Source of the DNA: Herbaspirillum sp. alder98
Lineage (GTDB): Bacteria > Pseudomonadota > Gammaproteobacteria > Burkholderiales > Burkholderiaceae_D
Assembly: GCF_020179755.1 (NCBI RefSeq)
Contig: NZ_JAIUCY010000001.1
Location: 248,001 to 312,000, forward strand
Length of the DNA: 64,000 nucleotides
Reading direction: 5' to 3'
Within the stretch, counting starts at the first letter, position 1. Each line of letters opens with the position of its first letter. Below, piece after piece: positions 1 through 12,443 of this stretch. The position numbers and the translations under genes were made by a program. Under the pieces are notes generated by a model. The model was not told the DNA's origin and ran no database searches. It was given only the letters and a program-made list of their open reading frames with translations.

Positions 1-31
1 GCTGCAGATGAATGAGCCGGACCAATAATGC

Positions 32-67
32 AAAAAGCCCTGCCAGTTGAACTGGCGGGGCTTTTTT
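32..67 (-). terminator. Bidirectional rho-independent terminator after lolA
   Basis: A hairpin with arms AAAAAGCCCTGCCAGT and ACTGGCGGGGCTTTTTT closes on a short loop (TGA). The A-run on one side and T-run on the other let it work in both directions. It lies just past the lolA stop codon on the minus strand. Confidence 0.85.
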
Positions 68-89
68 CTGCGCGCGAGCGTGCTTAGTC

Positions 90-809
90 TTAGTTATTGA
101 ACACGTCCGCGCCCTTGGGCACGGTAAAGCTGAAACTGTTCACCTTCAATGGCGGGTTCTTCTCGAAGCTGCCAAACGTCAGCAGCGACACCTGCCCGAA
201 CGAGTCGTGCAACTCCATGGCCATGGGCGTACCGTTCTTCAAGCCGATACCGATCCGCTCGAAGGTGGTGTCGCGACTCTTCGGCACTGCCTCCAGCCAT
301 TCCAGGCCTTCCTTGGTGCCGCCCTCCTTCAGGGTGAAATTCTTTTCGAGATCGTTGCTGCCGAACAGGATCGCCGCCGGCGACGATCCCAGCGCATTGC
401 CCAGCTTCTTGGTGGTGACCTGGTTCAGGTCCTTGTCGTAGATGAACAGCTTTTCGCCATCGGCCTGGATCAGTTGCTCGTAAGGCTTCTGGTAGGTCCA
501 GATGAACTTGCCCGGGCGCGAGAACACGAAACTGCCGCTGGAGGTGTTGACCACCTTGGCCACGCCATTCTCGGTGCGCACCTGGCGCTGGGTGAATTCG
601 CCCTTGGCCGACTGCGTGCTGGCCACGAATTGCTTGAACTGGTCCAGCGCGGCGGCCTCGGCACGCGATGGCGCCAGCGCATTGATCACGATCGCCCCGG
701 CCACTGCCAGGGTGGCCGCCAGCATCAGCCGACGACGGTTGACCGGGCTGGCCGCCGCGCGCGTGCGCGGCTGCTGCAGTGGCCGATGGTGCTTCCTGAA
801 ATCATGCAT
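90..809 (-). CDS. lolA: Outer-membrane lipoprotein carrier protein LolA
   Basis: Periplasmic chaperone that takes lipoproteins from the inner-membrane LolCDE complex and hands them to the outer-membrane acceptor. The product is 239 aa. I chose the ATG at 809 because an AAGAAGGGAA ribosome site precedes it; an upstream in-frame start would add 10 residues. A basic, Arg-rich N-terminus leads into a hydrophobic stretch ending in an AEA-type signal-peptidase site near residue 55, longer than usual. The mature part begins with the family's [20 protein letters not shown] region and continues with [19 protein letters not shown]. It follows ftsK on the same strand with a gap of under 40 bp, the common ftsK-lolA order in betaproteobacteria, so they are probably co-transcribed. 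Confidence 0.93.
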   Translation of the reverse strand: MHDFRKHHRPLQQPRTRAAASPVNRRRLMLAATLAVAGAIVINALAPSRAEAAALDQFKQFVASTQSAKGEFTQRQVRTENGVAKVVNTSSGSFVFSRPGKFIWTYQKPYEQLIQADGEKLFIYDKDLNQVTTKKLGNALGSSPAAILFGSNDLEKNFTLKEGGTKEGLEWLEAVPKSRDTTFERIGIGLKNGTPMAMELHDSFGQVSLLTFGSFEKNPPLKVNSFSFTVPKGADVFNN

Positions 810-847
810 GTTGTTATTCCCTTCTTGTGATGCCAGCACCTGCCGTG

Positions 848-3187
848 TTACTCAACCTCGCCGCCAGCACCGGCCGGCACCAGGATTTCCCGGTTGCCGT
901 TCGATTGCATGGTCGACACCAGGCCACTCTGTTCCATTTGCTCCAGCAGGCGCGCGGCACGGTTGTAGCCGATGCGCAGATGGCGCTGCACCAGCGAGAT
1001 CGATGCCCGACGGTGCTTGAGCACCACCGCGACCGCCTGGTCATACATCGGGTCGCTTTCGGTGCCGCCACCTGCACCGCCGGCGGCAGCGCCACCGGCG
1101 TCGGCATCCTCGAGGACGCCGCCTTCTAGGATGCCCTCGACGTAATTCGGTTCCCCCTGGGCCTTGAGGTGCTCGACCACGCGGTGCACTTCGTCATCCG
1201 ACACGAAGGCGCCATGCACCCGCACCGGCAACGAGGTGCCGGGCGCGTTATAGAGCATGTCGCCCATGCCCAGCAGCGCTTCGGCGCCCATCTGGTCGAG
1301 GATGGTGCGCGAATCGATCTTGGACGACACCTGGAATGCGATACGGGTCGGCACGTTGGCCTTGATCAGGCCGGTGATCACGTCCACCGAAGGACGCTGG
1401 GTGGCCAGGATCAGGTGAATGCCGGCGGCCCGCGCCTTTTGTGCGATACGGGCGATCAACTCTTCGACCTTCTTGCCGACCACCATCATCAGGTCGGCCA
1501 GTTCGTCGATGATGATGACGATGGTCTCGAGCTGCTCCAGCGGCTCCGGCGCGTCTGGCGTCAGGCTGAATGGATTGGGAATCTTCTCGCCGCGCTTGTC
1601 GGCATCGATGATCTTCTGGTTGTAGCCGGCCAGGTTGCGCACGCCCAGCTTGGACATCTTCTTGTAGCGACGCTCCATCTCCTCGACTGCCCAGTTCAGG
1701 GCATGGCCGGCGTGGCGCATGTCGGTCACCACCGGCGCCAGCAGATGCGGAATGCCTTCGTAGATCGACAATTCGAGCATCTTGGGGTCGATCAGGATCA
1801 GGCGCACCTGGCGCGGCGTCGACTTGTACAACAACGACAGGATGGTGGCGTTGATCCCCACCGACTTGCCCGAACCGGTAGTGCCGGCCACCAGCAAGTG
1901 CGGCATCTTGGCCAGGTCGGCCACCACCGGATTGCCGGCGATGTCCTTGCCCAGCGCCACGGTCAGGCTGGAATGGCTGTCGTTGTAGACCTTGGAGCCG
2001 AGGATCTCGGTCAGGCGCACGATCTGGCGCTTGGGATTGGGCAACTCCAGGCCCATGAAATTCTTGCCCTGGATCACTTCGACCACGCGAATCGAGGTCA
2101 GCGACAACGAACGCGCCAGGTCGCGCGCCAGGTTAACAATCTGGCTGCCCTTGACGCCGGTGGCCGGTTCGATTTCATAACGGGTGATCACCGGGCCGGG
2201 GTACGCCGCCACCACCTTCACCTCGACCCCGAAGTCGGACAGCTTCTTCTCGATCAGGCGACTGGTGAATTCCAGCGTCTCGACCGACACCGTCTGCTGG
2301 GCCGGCGGCGCCTCATCCAGCAGCGACAGCGGCGGCAGGTCGTTATTGCTGTCCTCGAACAGGCTGGTCTGGCGTTCCTTCTGCACCCGGTCGGACTTCT
2401 GCACTTCGACGATCTGCGGCTCGATGCGGATCGGCGCGGCCTCGACGATCTTGGCGCGCTCCTGCACCACCACTTCTTCACGCTTGACCGCCGCTTCCTG
2501 GCCAGCCTTGCGATCGGCCCGTGCCGAATAGGAATTACGCAGCCACAGCAGCCCGTCTTCGATCGCGCCGCCGATGCGCTCGACCGCCGACAGCCACGAC
2601 ACGTGGAAGAACAGGCTCACGCCCAGTCCGAACAGCAGCAACAGCAACAAGGTGGCGCCGGTGAAGCCCAGCGAGGGTTGCACGGCGGTGCCGATCATCT
2701 CGCCCAGCACGCCGCCGGAGGAATGCGGCAGCTTGTCCGCCAGCCGGTGCATGCGGGTGAATTCGATACCGAGACTGCCGGTCATCATGAAAACGAAACC
2801 GACGGCACGGATGATCGGCTCCTGCTGGTAAGGCGGCTCCGGTTCGGCCTGCATCAGGAAACGATTCGACAGATGGCGGTAGCCATTCATCACCGAGCGC
2901 CCCAGCAGCACGCACCACCACCAGGCCGACATGCCGAAGATATACAGCATCAGGTCCGCCAGCCAGGCGCCGATGCGGCCGCCCCAGTTGGCCACGCGCG
3001 GCACCGAACTGGCCACCGACCAGCCCGGATCGGTCTTGGAATAGGTCAGCAGGATCAGGACGAGATAAAGCAGCAGCGCAGTCAGCGCCAGCCAGCGGGC
3101 TTCCGAGATCAGCCGCACCAGCCGGTTGGGCATCGGTGCTGGCGGTGTTTTGGTATTGCGGATGTGGGCTTGACTCGTCTTCGACAT
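848..3187 (-). CDS. ftsK: DNA translocase FtsK
   Basis: Septum-anchored motor that pumps chromosomal DNA during division and helps resolve dimers at dif. The product is 779 aa. The reading frame is open further upstream, but the ATG at 3187 gives the expected MSKTSQ start followed by the first membrane helix. Four hydrophobic segments lie in the first ~200 residues. A fairly short linker follows, then the RecA-like motor with Walker A (GTTGSGKS), a Walker B region ([13 protein letters not shown]) and the [12 protein letters not shown] motif. The C-terminus is a winged-helix gamma domain (residues around [18 protein letters not shown]) that reads KOPS polarity sites. The linker is much shorter than in E. 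coli FtsK, as is usual outside enterics. It is divergent from trxB and upstream of lolA. Confidence 0.95.
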   Translation of the reverse strand: MSKTSQAHIRNTKTPPAPMPNRLVRLISEARWLALTALLLYLVLILLTYSKTDPGWSVASSVPRVANWGGRIGAWLADLMLYIFGMSAWWWCVLLGRSVMNGYRHLSNRFLMQAEPEPPYQQEPIIRAVGFVFMMTGSLGIEFTRMHRLADKLPHSSGGVLGEMIGTAVQPSLGFTGATLLLLLLFGLGVSLFFHVSWLSAVERIGGAIEDGLLWLRNSYSARADRKAGQEAAVKREEVVVQERAKIVEAAPIRIEPQIVEVQKSDRVQKERQTSLFEDSNNDLPPLSLLDEAPPAQQTVSVETLEFTSRLIEKKLSDFGVEVKVVAAYPGPVITRYEIEPATGVKGSQIVNLARDLARSLSLTSIRVVEVIQGKNFMGLELPNPKRQIVRLTEILGSKVYNDSHSSLTVALGKDIAGNPVVADLAKMPHLLVAGTTGSGKSVGINATILSLLYKSTPRQVRLILIDPKMLELSIYEGIPHLLAPVVTDMRHAGHALNWAVEEMERRYKKMSKLGVRNLAGYNQKIIDADKRGEKIPNPFSLTPDAPEPLEQLETIVIIIDELADLMMVVGKKVEELIARIAQKARAAGIHLILATQRPSVDVITGLIKANVPTRIAFQVSSKIDSRTILDQMGAEALLGMGDMLYNAPGTSLPVRVHGAFVSDDEVHRVVEHLKAQGEPNYVEGILEGGVLEDADAGGAAAGGAGGGTESDPMYDQAVAVVLKHRRASISLVQRHLRIGYNRAARLLEQMEQSGLVSTMQSNGNREILVPAGAGGEVE

Positions 3188-4509
<1,322 letters not shown>

Positions 4510-4560
4510 ACCTGTGCCACGACCGCGCCTGGCGGTGAACTCGCGGCAGGTTGAATCATC

Positions 4561-4599
4561 AAAAGGCCGGCAGACGATACTTGGTCTGCCGGCCTTTTT
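4561..4599 (+). terminator. Rho-independent terminator after trxB
   Basis: A perfect 15-bp stem (AAAAGGCCGGCAGAC / GTCTGCCGGCCTTTT) with an 8-nt loop and a T-run, 50 bp after the trxB stop. Confidence 0.93.
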
Positions 4600-4625
4600 G
4601 TCATAAAACCAATAAAGGATTCACC

Positions 4626-4937
4626 GTGTTCCCCACACTGCGCACCGCCCTCCCCTTACTGACACCCATGGCGTTGGCCGCGTTGCTGTCGGCCTGCACC
4701 AATGCGCAAGACCCCAGGCCGGCCGAGGCCGGCGCCGCATGCGATGCCGCAGGTGCCGACCAGTTCATCGGCCAGAACATCAGCGGTTATATCGAACGCC
4801 AGGCCACCCAGGCAGCCGGCGCCACTTCATCACGCGTGCTGCGCCCTGACGACGTGGCGACCATGGATTTCGATCCGAAACGGCTCAACATCCATGTCGA
4901 TCCGGGCAAGGTCATCATCAAGCTGGCCTGCGGTTGA
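4626..4937 (+). CDS. I78-family peptidase inhibitor lipoprotein
   Basis: A small 103-aa lipoprotein that probably protects the envelope from serine proteases. The GTG start at 4626 has an AAAGGA ribosome site at the right distance. The signal ends in the lipobox LLSAC, with Cys24 as the lipidated residue. The mature part carries the I78 pattern: a Cys, then DQFIGQ, then a region like RVLRPDDVATMDFDPKRLN, and a short C-terminal beta strand ending in ACG. The second Cys near the C-terminus could pair with the first one. The family is known from plant- and animal-associated proteobacteria; the target protease here is unknown. Confidence 0.75.
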   Translation: MFPTLRTALPLLTPMALAALLSACTNAQDPRPAEAGAACDAAGADQFIGQNISGYIERQATQAAGATSSRVLRPDDVATMDFDPKRLNIHVDPGKVIIKLACG

Positions 4938-5068
4938 CGCACTGCCCCTGGCCCGATACCTTCCGTCACGCGGGCGAAAGCAGGCGCCCGGCGTCTCTCA
5001 TCGTGCGCAACAAGCCACTGTTCTGCTACATTTAGTCGTTCGGGGAATCGACGCAATCAGGGCAAGCC

Positions 5069-5728
5069 ATGGCAAACATGAAAGATTTTTCTGCACTCCA
5101 GTCATTGCGCAAGGAGTTGCAGGTTCAGGAGCAGGCGCGCATCAAGGCCGAGGCCGAGCGCCTGCGCCAGGCGGCGCTGGCCGAGCAGGAAGCCAATCTG
5201 TTTCGTCACAGTATCGGCCGCGTGGCGCCGCTGCCCGAAAACACCGTCAACAAGGCGCTGCATCAACCGCAGCCGCCGCTCCCCATTCCCCGTCAGCATA
5301 TCGCCGACGAGCAGGCCGCCCTGCTCGAATCGATCTCGGATGAATTCACCGTCGACACCCTGATGGACAGCGACGAAGCGCTCAGCTTCGCCCGCCCTGG
5401 CGTGGGCCCGGATGTACTCAGCAAGCTGCGCCGCGGCAACTGGGTGATCCAGGCCCAGCTCGACCTGCACGGCTACCGGCGCGACCAGGCGCGCGAAGCG
5501 CTGGGCGAGTTCCTGCGCAGCGTGCGCCGGCGCGGCCTGCGTTGCGTGCGGGTGATCCACGGCAAGGGTCTGGGCTCGGTCAACAAGGAACCGGTGTTGA
5601 AGCACAAGGTGCGCAACTGGCTGATGCAGAAGGATGAAGTGATGGCCTTTTGCCAGGCGCGCGCCGCCGATGGCGGCGCCGGCGCGCTGGTGGTGTTGCT
5701 CAAGTCGAGCGAGCGGCCCGGCAACTGA
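5069..5728 (+). CDS. Smr-domain protein (Smr/MutS family endonuclease-like)
   Basis: A 219-aa cytoplasmic protein. The N-terminal half is charged and probably coiled (KELQVQEQARIKAEAERLRQ). The C-terminal ~85 residues form an Smr domain with the two diagnostic motifs LDLHGYRRDQA and VIHGKGLGS. Stand-alone Smr proteins such as E. coli SmrA/SmrB have nicking or RNA-cleaving activity; SmrB acts at collided ribosomes. Which activity applies here cannot be told from sequence. The ATG at 5069 starts MANMKDFSALQSL; an in-frame ATG three codons later is an alternative. Confidence 0.88.
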   Translation: MANMKDFSALQSLRKELQVQEQARIKAEAERLRQAALAEQEANLFRHSIGRVAPLPENTVNKALHQPQPPLPIPRQHIADEQAALLESISDEFTVDTLMDSDEALSFARPGVGPDVLSKLRRGNWVIQAQLDLHGYRRDQAREALGEFLRSVRRRGLRCVRVIHGKGLGSVNKEPVLKHKVRNWLMQKDEVMAFCQARAADGGAGALVVLLKSSERPGN

Positions 5729-6007
5729 CGCGCCAATTGCCGTGCCTTGCCACTCTGGCATGACAGCTTGTCGTTTCTTTGCGCTTACGAAACTAATTTG
5801 TCAACCGCGACGACGACCCCTTACCTTTATTTGCTAATATTCACACCCTGACCGTTAGCCTGGCCAAGTGGGGGCCGAGGGCGGACAGAGGGGGGATGGG
5901 GCGTATGTCGATGCCGATGATCGGATGCGCGAGGGGGATCGCCGCGTGCATGCCATGCAGGCCGACGCACCATCCAATCAAGCTGACGACAAGAAAGAAA
6001 AGCAGTG

Positions 6008-6622
6008 ATGAAAACGATACGCCCGTGGCTGGCCCTGGTGATGCTGGTAGCCGTGCTGGCCGGTTGCGCCTCCGGCCCGAAACATGCCGACATCGATTAC
6101 GCGATACCGGCCATCAAGCCCGGGTTTGGCCGCATCTACTTCCTGCGCTCGTCGGCCTTCATCGGCTCGCCGGTGCAACCCGAAATCAAGCTCAACAACC
6201 AGGTCGTGGGCCGCTCGCGCCCACGCGGTTTCTTCTTCGTTGATCGCCCTGCCGGCCCCTACATGGCATCCAGCGCGACCTCGGTCAGCTCGGCCCTGAC
6301 CTTCGACCTCTACCCCGGTGAAGTGAAATATGTCCGCACCGAAGTGACCATCGCGCTGTTTGGCATCATGCCGGGCAGCATCGCGTTCAGCCTGATGGAT
6401 CAATCCATCGCCGAACCGGAATTGAGCAAGCTCAGTTATACCGGCACCTCGATCAAGGCCCAGCCCAAACAGGCGCCCATGCCGGCGGCAGCGCCAGCGC
6501 CAGCACCGACACCAGCAATGCCGCCCGCCGTGACACCTGCTGGGGCACCTGTTACTGCACCCGTTACTGCACCGGTCGCCGTGCCCGCAGCACCACCGGC
6601 CGAGGCCCTGCCAGCGCAATAA
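6008..6622 (+). CDS. DUF2846 lipoprotein
   Basis: A 204-aa predicted lipoprotein with a signal ending in LAGC (Cys near residue 18). The body contains GRIYFLRSSAFIGS and a RSRPRGFFFVDRPAG segment typical of DUF2846 proteins, a family of unknown function found in envelopes. The last ~50 residues are a low-complexity Ala/Pro/Val tail, possibly a disordered spacer or cell-wall-facing segment. ATG at 6008 is preferred over the GTG one codon earlier. It is convergent with the radical SAM gene downstream. Confidence 0.75.
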   Translation: MKTIRPWLALVMLVAVLAGCASGPKHADIDYAIPAIKPGFGRIYFLRSSAFIGSPVQPEIKLNNQVVGRSRPRGFFFVDRPAGPYMASSATSVSSALTFDLYPGEVKYVRTEVTIALFGIMPGSIAFSLMDQSIAEPELSKLSYTGTSIKAQPKQAPMPAAAPAPAPTPAMPPAVTPAGAPVTAPVTAPVAVPAAPPAEALPAQ

Positions 6623-6661
6623 TCAGCGGCGGGGATGCCGTCAGCAGCGCGCCCCCGCCCT

Positions 6662-7930
6662 TCAAAACAGATCCATCTGCCCAGCGCCAGCGCCAGCGCC
6701 GCTACGACGTCCGGCTGGTTCAATCACGGGCCGCTGAAAGCCGCTGGTGTCGAGCGTGGCAAATGCGCGGTTGCGATGCGACAGCCCCAGGCGCCGGCTG
6801 GCCTTGTCGAAGCGCTGTTGCAATAGGTCCGCCCACACGCCGGTGCCGCGCATGCGGGTGGCAAAATCGGCATCGTAGTCCTTGCCACCACGCATATCCT
6901 GGATGCGATTCATCACGCGCTGCGCCCGATCGGGAAAATGCGCCTGCAACCATTGCCTGAACAAGGGGCTGACCTCCCACGGCAGTCGTAACACGATATA
7001 ACCGGCCTGCCCTGCGCCGGCCTCTACCGCTGCCTCCATCAACCGTTCAAGATCGGGTTCGGTGACGAACGGAATGACCGGCGCAATCGAAACGCTGACC
7101 GGTATGCCGGCCTCAGCCAGGGTGCGGATGGTGCGCAAGCGCCGCGCCGGGCTGGCCGCGCGCGGCTCCAGGGTGCGGGCGATGGCAGGGTCGAGGGTGG
7201 TGATGGTGACCGCCGCAATCGCCTGGCGTCGCGCCGCCATGGCCGACAGCAGGTCGATGTCGCGCTCGATCAGCGACGACTTGGTGATCAGCGCCACCGG
7301 ATTGCCGCAGTCATGCAAGACCTGCAAGACCCGCCGCGTAATGCCCAGCTGCCGTTCGCAGGGTTGATAGGCATCGGTGTTGATGCCGACCGTGATGGTG
7401 TCAGGCACATAGGACGGACGCGCCAGCTCGCGCAACAGCAGCTCGGGGGCGTTGACCTTGGCGAACAGACGGCTCTCGAAATCAAGACCCGGCGACAGGC
7501 CCAGGTAACTATGCGACGGTCGCGCGAAACAGTAGATGCAACCGTGCTCGCAACCCCGATAGGGATTGATCGACAGGCTGAACGGCAAGTCCGGCGACGT
7601 ATTGCGGCTGATGATGGACCTCGCCGTTTCTTCGGTGACGATGGTCTTCAGGGGCGGCAGTTGGTCGTCGTCATGCGCGTCGTCACGATCGGCGCCTTCA
7701 TGCTCTACGCCCATCTCCGGCGCCTGCCAGCCATCGTCGAAAGACTCCCGGCTCACGCTGTCGTAACGCCCGCGCAGGTTGGTGACCGCGCCCCGCCCCT
7801 TTTGCGCGACCTGCGGCCGGTGCACGAATTGCTCCGGCGTCAGCGTAGGATCGTCGACGTCCTGCGGGGGCGGTGCTGCAGCAGGGAATGGCGCGGCAAT
7901 GCCTTCGGGAAACTTGGGGAACCTGGACAC
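6662..7930 (-). CDS. PA0069-family radical SAM protein (SplB-like)
   Basis: A 422-aa radical SAM enzyme of the PA0069/Rv2578c group, related to spore photoproduct lyase; the substrate is unknown. The iron-sulfur motif is CEHGCIYC (C-x3-C-x2-C), preceded by the family's SINPYRG. TVGINTDAYQPCER and ALITKSSLI further downstream are also typical. The first ~110 residues are variable and Asp-rich. No ATG exists near the N-terminus, so the GTG at 7930 is used; its ribosome site is weak. A consensus LexA site lies 18 bp upstream, implying induction by DNA damage. PA0069 itself is reported in the P. aeruginosa LexA regulon, which supports the idea. Confidence 0.88.
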   Translation of the reverse strand: MSRFPKFPEGIAAPFPAAAPPPQDVDDPTLTPEQFVHRPQVAQKGRGAVTNLRGRYDSVSRESFDDGWQAPEMGVEHEGADRDDAHDDDQLPPLKTIVTEETARSIISRNTSPDLPFSLSINPYRGCEHGCIYCFARPSHSYLGLSPGLDFESRLFAKVNAPELLLRELARPSYVPDTITVGINTDAYQPCERQLGITRRVLQVLHDCGNPVALITKSSLIERDIDLLSAMAARRQAIAAVTITTLDPAIARTLEPRAASPARRLRTIRTLAEAGIPVSVSIAPVIPFVTEPDLERLMEAAVEAGAGQAGYIVLRLPWEVSPLFRQWLQAHFPDRAQRVMNRIQDMRGGKDYDADFATRMRGTGVWADLLQQRFDKASRRLGLSHRNRAFATLDTSGFQRPVIEPAGRRSGAGAGAGQMDLF

Positions 7931-7948
7931 TTGGTCAACTCGATGAAT

Positions 7949-7968
7949 ACTGTATGAATAAACAGTAT
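7949..7968 (-). promoter_or_regulatory. LexA (SOS) box
   Basis: TACTGTATGAATAAACAGTA matches the gammaproteobacterial/betaproteobacterial SOS consensus (CTGT-N8-ACAG with flanking TA) at every conserved position. It is 18 bp upstream of the radical SAM start codon and more than 180 bp from the divergent regulator gene, so it should control the former. Confidence 0.88.
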
Positions 7969-8152
7969 TCTGCCCGGACCCGGAAGCTGCCGCAAACGCT
8001 GTTTCAATTTACTGTTGTCGCAATAGCAAGTGCCAGCGGTGCGTGCCGTGCAATCGCTGCGCAATCGGTTATGCTTGACCTCCCCCGCTTCCCGATCCAC
8101 AAGAAAATCAATATCGGGGACAGGACCGACACAGGTTCTAAAGGAGACAACC

Positions 8153-10110
<1,958 letters not shown>

Positions 10111-10117
<7 letters not shown>

Positions 10118-10485
10118 CGGGCCAGCGCCGGCAGTGCCTCAAACTCCTCATCGCTGAACAGCCGTGATCGTGTCAGGAAACGTTTTCCGCTGCCGTTCTC
10201 GAGCGAGAACATGCCGCCGTTGCCGTTGACCACGTCGATGATGAGCTGGGTATGCTTCCAGTATTCAAACTGGTCGGCGCCGATATAGAACGGCACGCCA
10301 TCGAGCTCCCCCAGCAACACATCGGCATCGCCCACGATGAAGTCACCGACCGGATAACACATTGGCGCACTGCCATCGCAGCAGCCGCCGGATTGAAAGA
10401 ACAGCAGTTCGCCGTGACGTTGCCTGAGGCTTTGCAATAACTCCCGGGTGGCGTCGGTGGCGATGACGCGTTGCAGTGCGGGCAT
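10111..10485 (-). CDS. DUF779 protein paired with aldehyde dehydrogenase
   Basis: A 124-aa cytoplasmic protein of family DUF779, almost always found next to ExaC/AcoD-type aldehyde dehydrogenases; its role is not established. It has a Cys-rich segment QSGGCCDGSAPMC (Cys35, Cys36, Cys43) that could bind a metal or take part in redox chemistry. GGAGAG lies just ahead of its ATG. It starts 71 bp after the dehydrogenase stop and is probably in the same transcript. Its last 7 bp overlap the end of the convergent regulator gene. Confidence 0.85.
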
Positions 10486-10556
10486 GGCATTCTCTCCATG
10501 GTTGCGTCGAACAGCAGCAACGACGCCGGCCGCATGCGCGCCGGCGTCGTGCCGCG

Positions 10557-12077
10557 TCAGAAGAACCCGAGTGCCTTCGGGCTATAGCTGACCAGCAGGT
10601 TCTTGGTTTGCTGGTAGTGATCGAGCATCATCTTGTGATTCTCGCGCCCGATGCCCGACTGCTTGTAGCCGCCGAACGCGGCATGCGCCGGGTACAGGTG
10701 ATAGCAGTTGGTCCAGACCCGTCCGGCCTGGATCTCGCGTCCCAGGCGGAAGGCGCGCGTGCCGTCGCGCGTCCACAATCCTGCGCCCAGGCCATACAGC
10801 GTGTCGTTGGCAATGGCCAGCGCTTCTTCTTCGTCCTTGAAGGTGGTCACCGACACCACCGGGCCGAAGATCTCTTCCTGGAACACGCGCATCTTGTTAT
10901 TGCCTTCGAACACGGTCGGCTGGACGTAGTAACCGGCGCCCAGGTCGCCGCCCAATTCCTGGCGCGCGCCGCCGGCCAGGATCTTGGCGCCCTCCTGCTT
11001 GCCGATGTCGATATAGGACAGGATCTTTTCAAGCTGTTCCTGCGAGGCCTGGGCGCCGATCATGGTGCTCTTGTCGAGGGGATTGCCCTGCTTGATCGCG
11101 GCCACCCGCTTCAAGGCGCGCTCGATGAAGCGCTCGTAGATCGACTCCTGCACCAGCACGCGCGAGGGGCAGGTGCACACCTCGCCCTGGTTCAGCGCAA
11201 ACATGGCGAAACCCTCGAGCGCCTTGTCGAAGAATTCGTCGTCGCGTTCCATCACGTCGGCAAAGAAGATGTTGGGCGACTTGCCGCCCAGCTCCAGCGT
11301 CACCGGGATCAGGTTCTGCGAGGCATATTGCATGATCAGGCGGCCGGTGGTGGTCTCGCCGGTAAAGGCGATCTTGGCAATGCGCTTGTTGGAGGCCAGC
11401 GGCTTGCCGGCTTCCAGGCCAAACCCCTGCACCACGTTGAGCACGCCGGCCGGCAGCAGATCGTGGATCAGTTCCAGCAGCACCATGATCGAGGCCGGCG
11501 TCTGTTCGGCCGGCTTGAGCACCACGCAGTTACCGGCGGCCAGCGCCGGCGCCAGCTTCCACACCGCCATCAGGATCGGGAAGTTCCACGGAATGATCTG
11601 GCCCACTACACCGAGTGGTTCATGGAAGTGATAGGCGTAGGTGTCGCTGTCGATCTCGGAGATACCACCTTCCTGGGTGCGGATGGCGGCGGCAAAATAA
11701 CGAAAATGGTCGATCGCCAGCGGAATGTCGGCGGCCATCGTCTCGCGGATGGGCTTGCCGTTATCGAGCGTCTCGGCGGTGGCCAGCAGTTCGAGATTGG
11801 CTTCCATGCGCTCGGCGATCTTCAACAGCACATTGGCGCGTTCGGCCGGCGAAGTCTTGCCCCAGCTGCGCTTGGCGGCGTGCGCCGCGTCCAGCGCCAG
11901 CTCGATGTCTTCGGCGCTGGAGCGGGCCACTTCGCAAAAGGCGCGACCGATGACCGGGCTGATGTTCTCGAAATACTCGCCCTTGACCGGCGGCACGAAT
12001 TTGCCGCCGATGAAATTGTCGTAGCGCTGCTTGAACGGGTCACGCACGCCAAGTTTGCTGATGTCTGCCAGGTTCAT
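10557..12077 (-). CDS. exaC: NAD-dependent aldehyde dehydrogenase (acetaldehyde type)
   Basis: A 506-aa enzyme of the ExaC/AcoD group that oxidises acetaldehyde and similar aldehydes to acids with NAD+. The ATG at 12077 follows AAGGAGACGAC. The catalytic Cys301 is in NQGEVCTC and the general base Glu262 in [10 protein letters not shown]. The NAD-binding GFTGETTTG-like loop is present ([10 protein letters not shown]). With DUF779 it forms an operon under a -24/-12 promoter and dyad sites, so it is expected to depend on RpoN and on the AcoR-type regulator encoded opposite. The exaC name rests on family resemblance; acoD would also be acceptable. Confidence 0.9.
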   Translation of the reverse strand: MNLADISKLGVRDPFKQRYDNFIGGKFVPPVKGEYFENISPVIGRAFCEVARSSAEDIELALDAAHAAKRSWGKTSPAERANVLLKIAERMEANLELLATAETLDNGKPIRETMAADIPLAIDHFRYFAAAIRTQEGGISEIDSDTYAYHFHEPLGVVGQIIPWNFPILMAVWKLAPALAAGNCVVLKPAEQTPASIMVLLELIHDLLPAGVLNVVQGFGLEAGKPLASNKRIAKIAFTGETTTGRLIMQYASQNLIPVTLELGGKSPNIFFADVMERDDEFFDKALEGFAMFALNQGEVCTCPSRVLVQESIYERFIERALKRVAAIKQGNPLDKSTMIGAQASQEQLEKILSYIDIGKQEGAKILAGGARQELGGDLGAGYYVQPTVFEGNNKMRVFQEEIFGPVVSVTTFKDEEEALAIANDTLYGLGAGLWTRDGTRAFRLGREIQAGRVWTNCYHLYPAHAAFGGYKQSGIGRENHKMMLDHYQQTKNLLVSYSPKALGFF

Positions 12078-12133
12078 GTCGTCTCCTTGTGTTATAGGCC
12101 GTCGTGACGGCGGTGGGGGTTGCATCACAAGGG

Positions 12134-12148
12134 GCAAATCGCGTGCCA
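12134..12148 (-). promoter_or_regulatory. Sigma-54 promoter (-24/-12) of the aldehyde dehydrogenase operon
   Basis: Read on the minus strand, TGGCACGCGATTTGC matches the RpoN consensus TGGCACG-N4-TTGC exactly, with the invariant GG and GC ten bases apart. Transcription should begin near 12122, leaving a leader of about 45 nt before the ATG at 12077. Confidence 0.9.
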
Positions 12149-12206
12149 GCGCACAATCAGGCTGCAGCGCGGCTGCTCGCCCTGATGTGTGTCATCGATG
12201 CGCGGG

Positions 12207-12254
12207 CACGGTGTGTCAGATCGGGACACCGTGGCAGGCTGTGACAGTCCTGTC
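12207..12254. promoter_or_regulatory. Two dyads: putative activator-binding sites (UAS)
   Basis: The first dyad is CACGGTGT-N11-ACACCGTG (12207-12233, perfect 8-bp arms). The second is GACAG-TC-CTGTC (12243-12254). They lie about 98 and 126 bp upstream of the predicted sigma-54 start, the usual enhancer distance. Binding by the nearby AcoR-type protein is inferred. Confidence 0.6.
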
Positions 12255-12267
12255 GCGGGCAGATGTC

Positions 12268-12443
12268 TAGGGCCTGTTCACATTAAATCTGCGAGATGCG
12301 TTGCCCCCAGGCGGCGTGCCGGCAAGCGTCGCCTGCCGTTGTTGCAGCTCCTTGCCGTAGCACCACTACGGCGCGTCGCTACGCCTAGACAGACAACGCT
12401 TGCCGACCTCTCGCACTCGCAGATTTAATGTGAACAGGCCCTA
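12268..12443. mobile_element. MITE-like element with 27-bp terminal inverted repeats
   Basis: Exact 27-bp inverted repeats at 12268-12294 and 12417-12443 bound a 172-bp non-coding unit (12270-12441) that begins GGGCCTGTTCACATTAAAT. It is flanked by TA on both sides, consistent with a TA target duplication as made by IS630/Tc1-mariner-type transposases. The inside contains further imperfect inverted repeats around GGCAAGCG and a CCGTAG/CTACGG hairpin (12355-12371). There is no transposase, so movement would need one in trans. The right TA is part of the neighbouring gene's stop codon. Confidence 0.75.
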
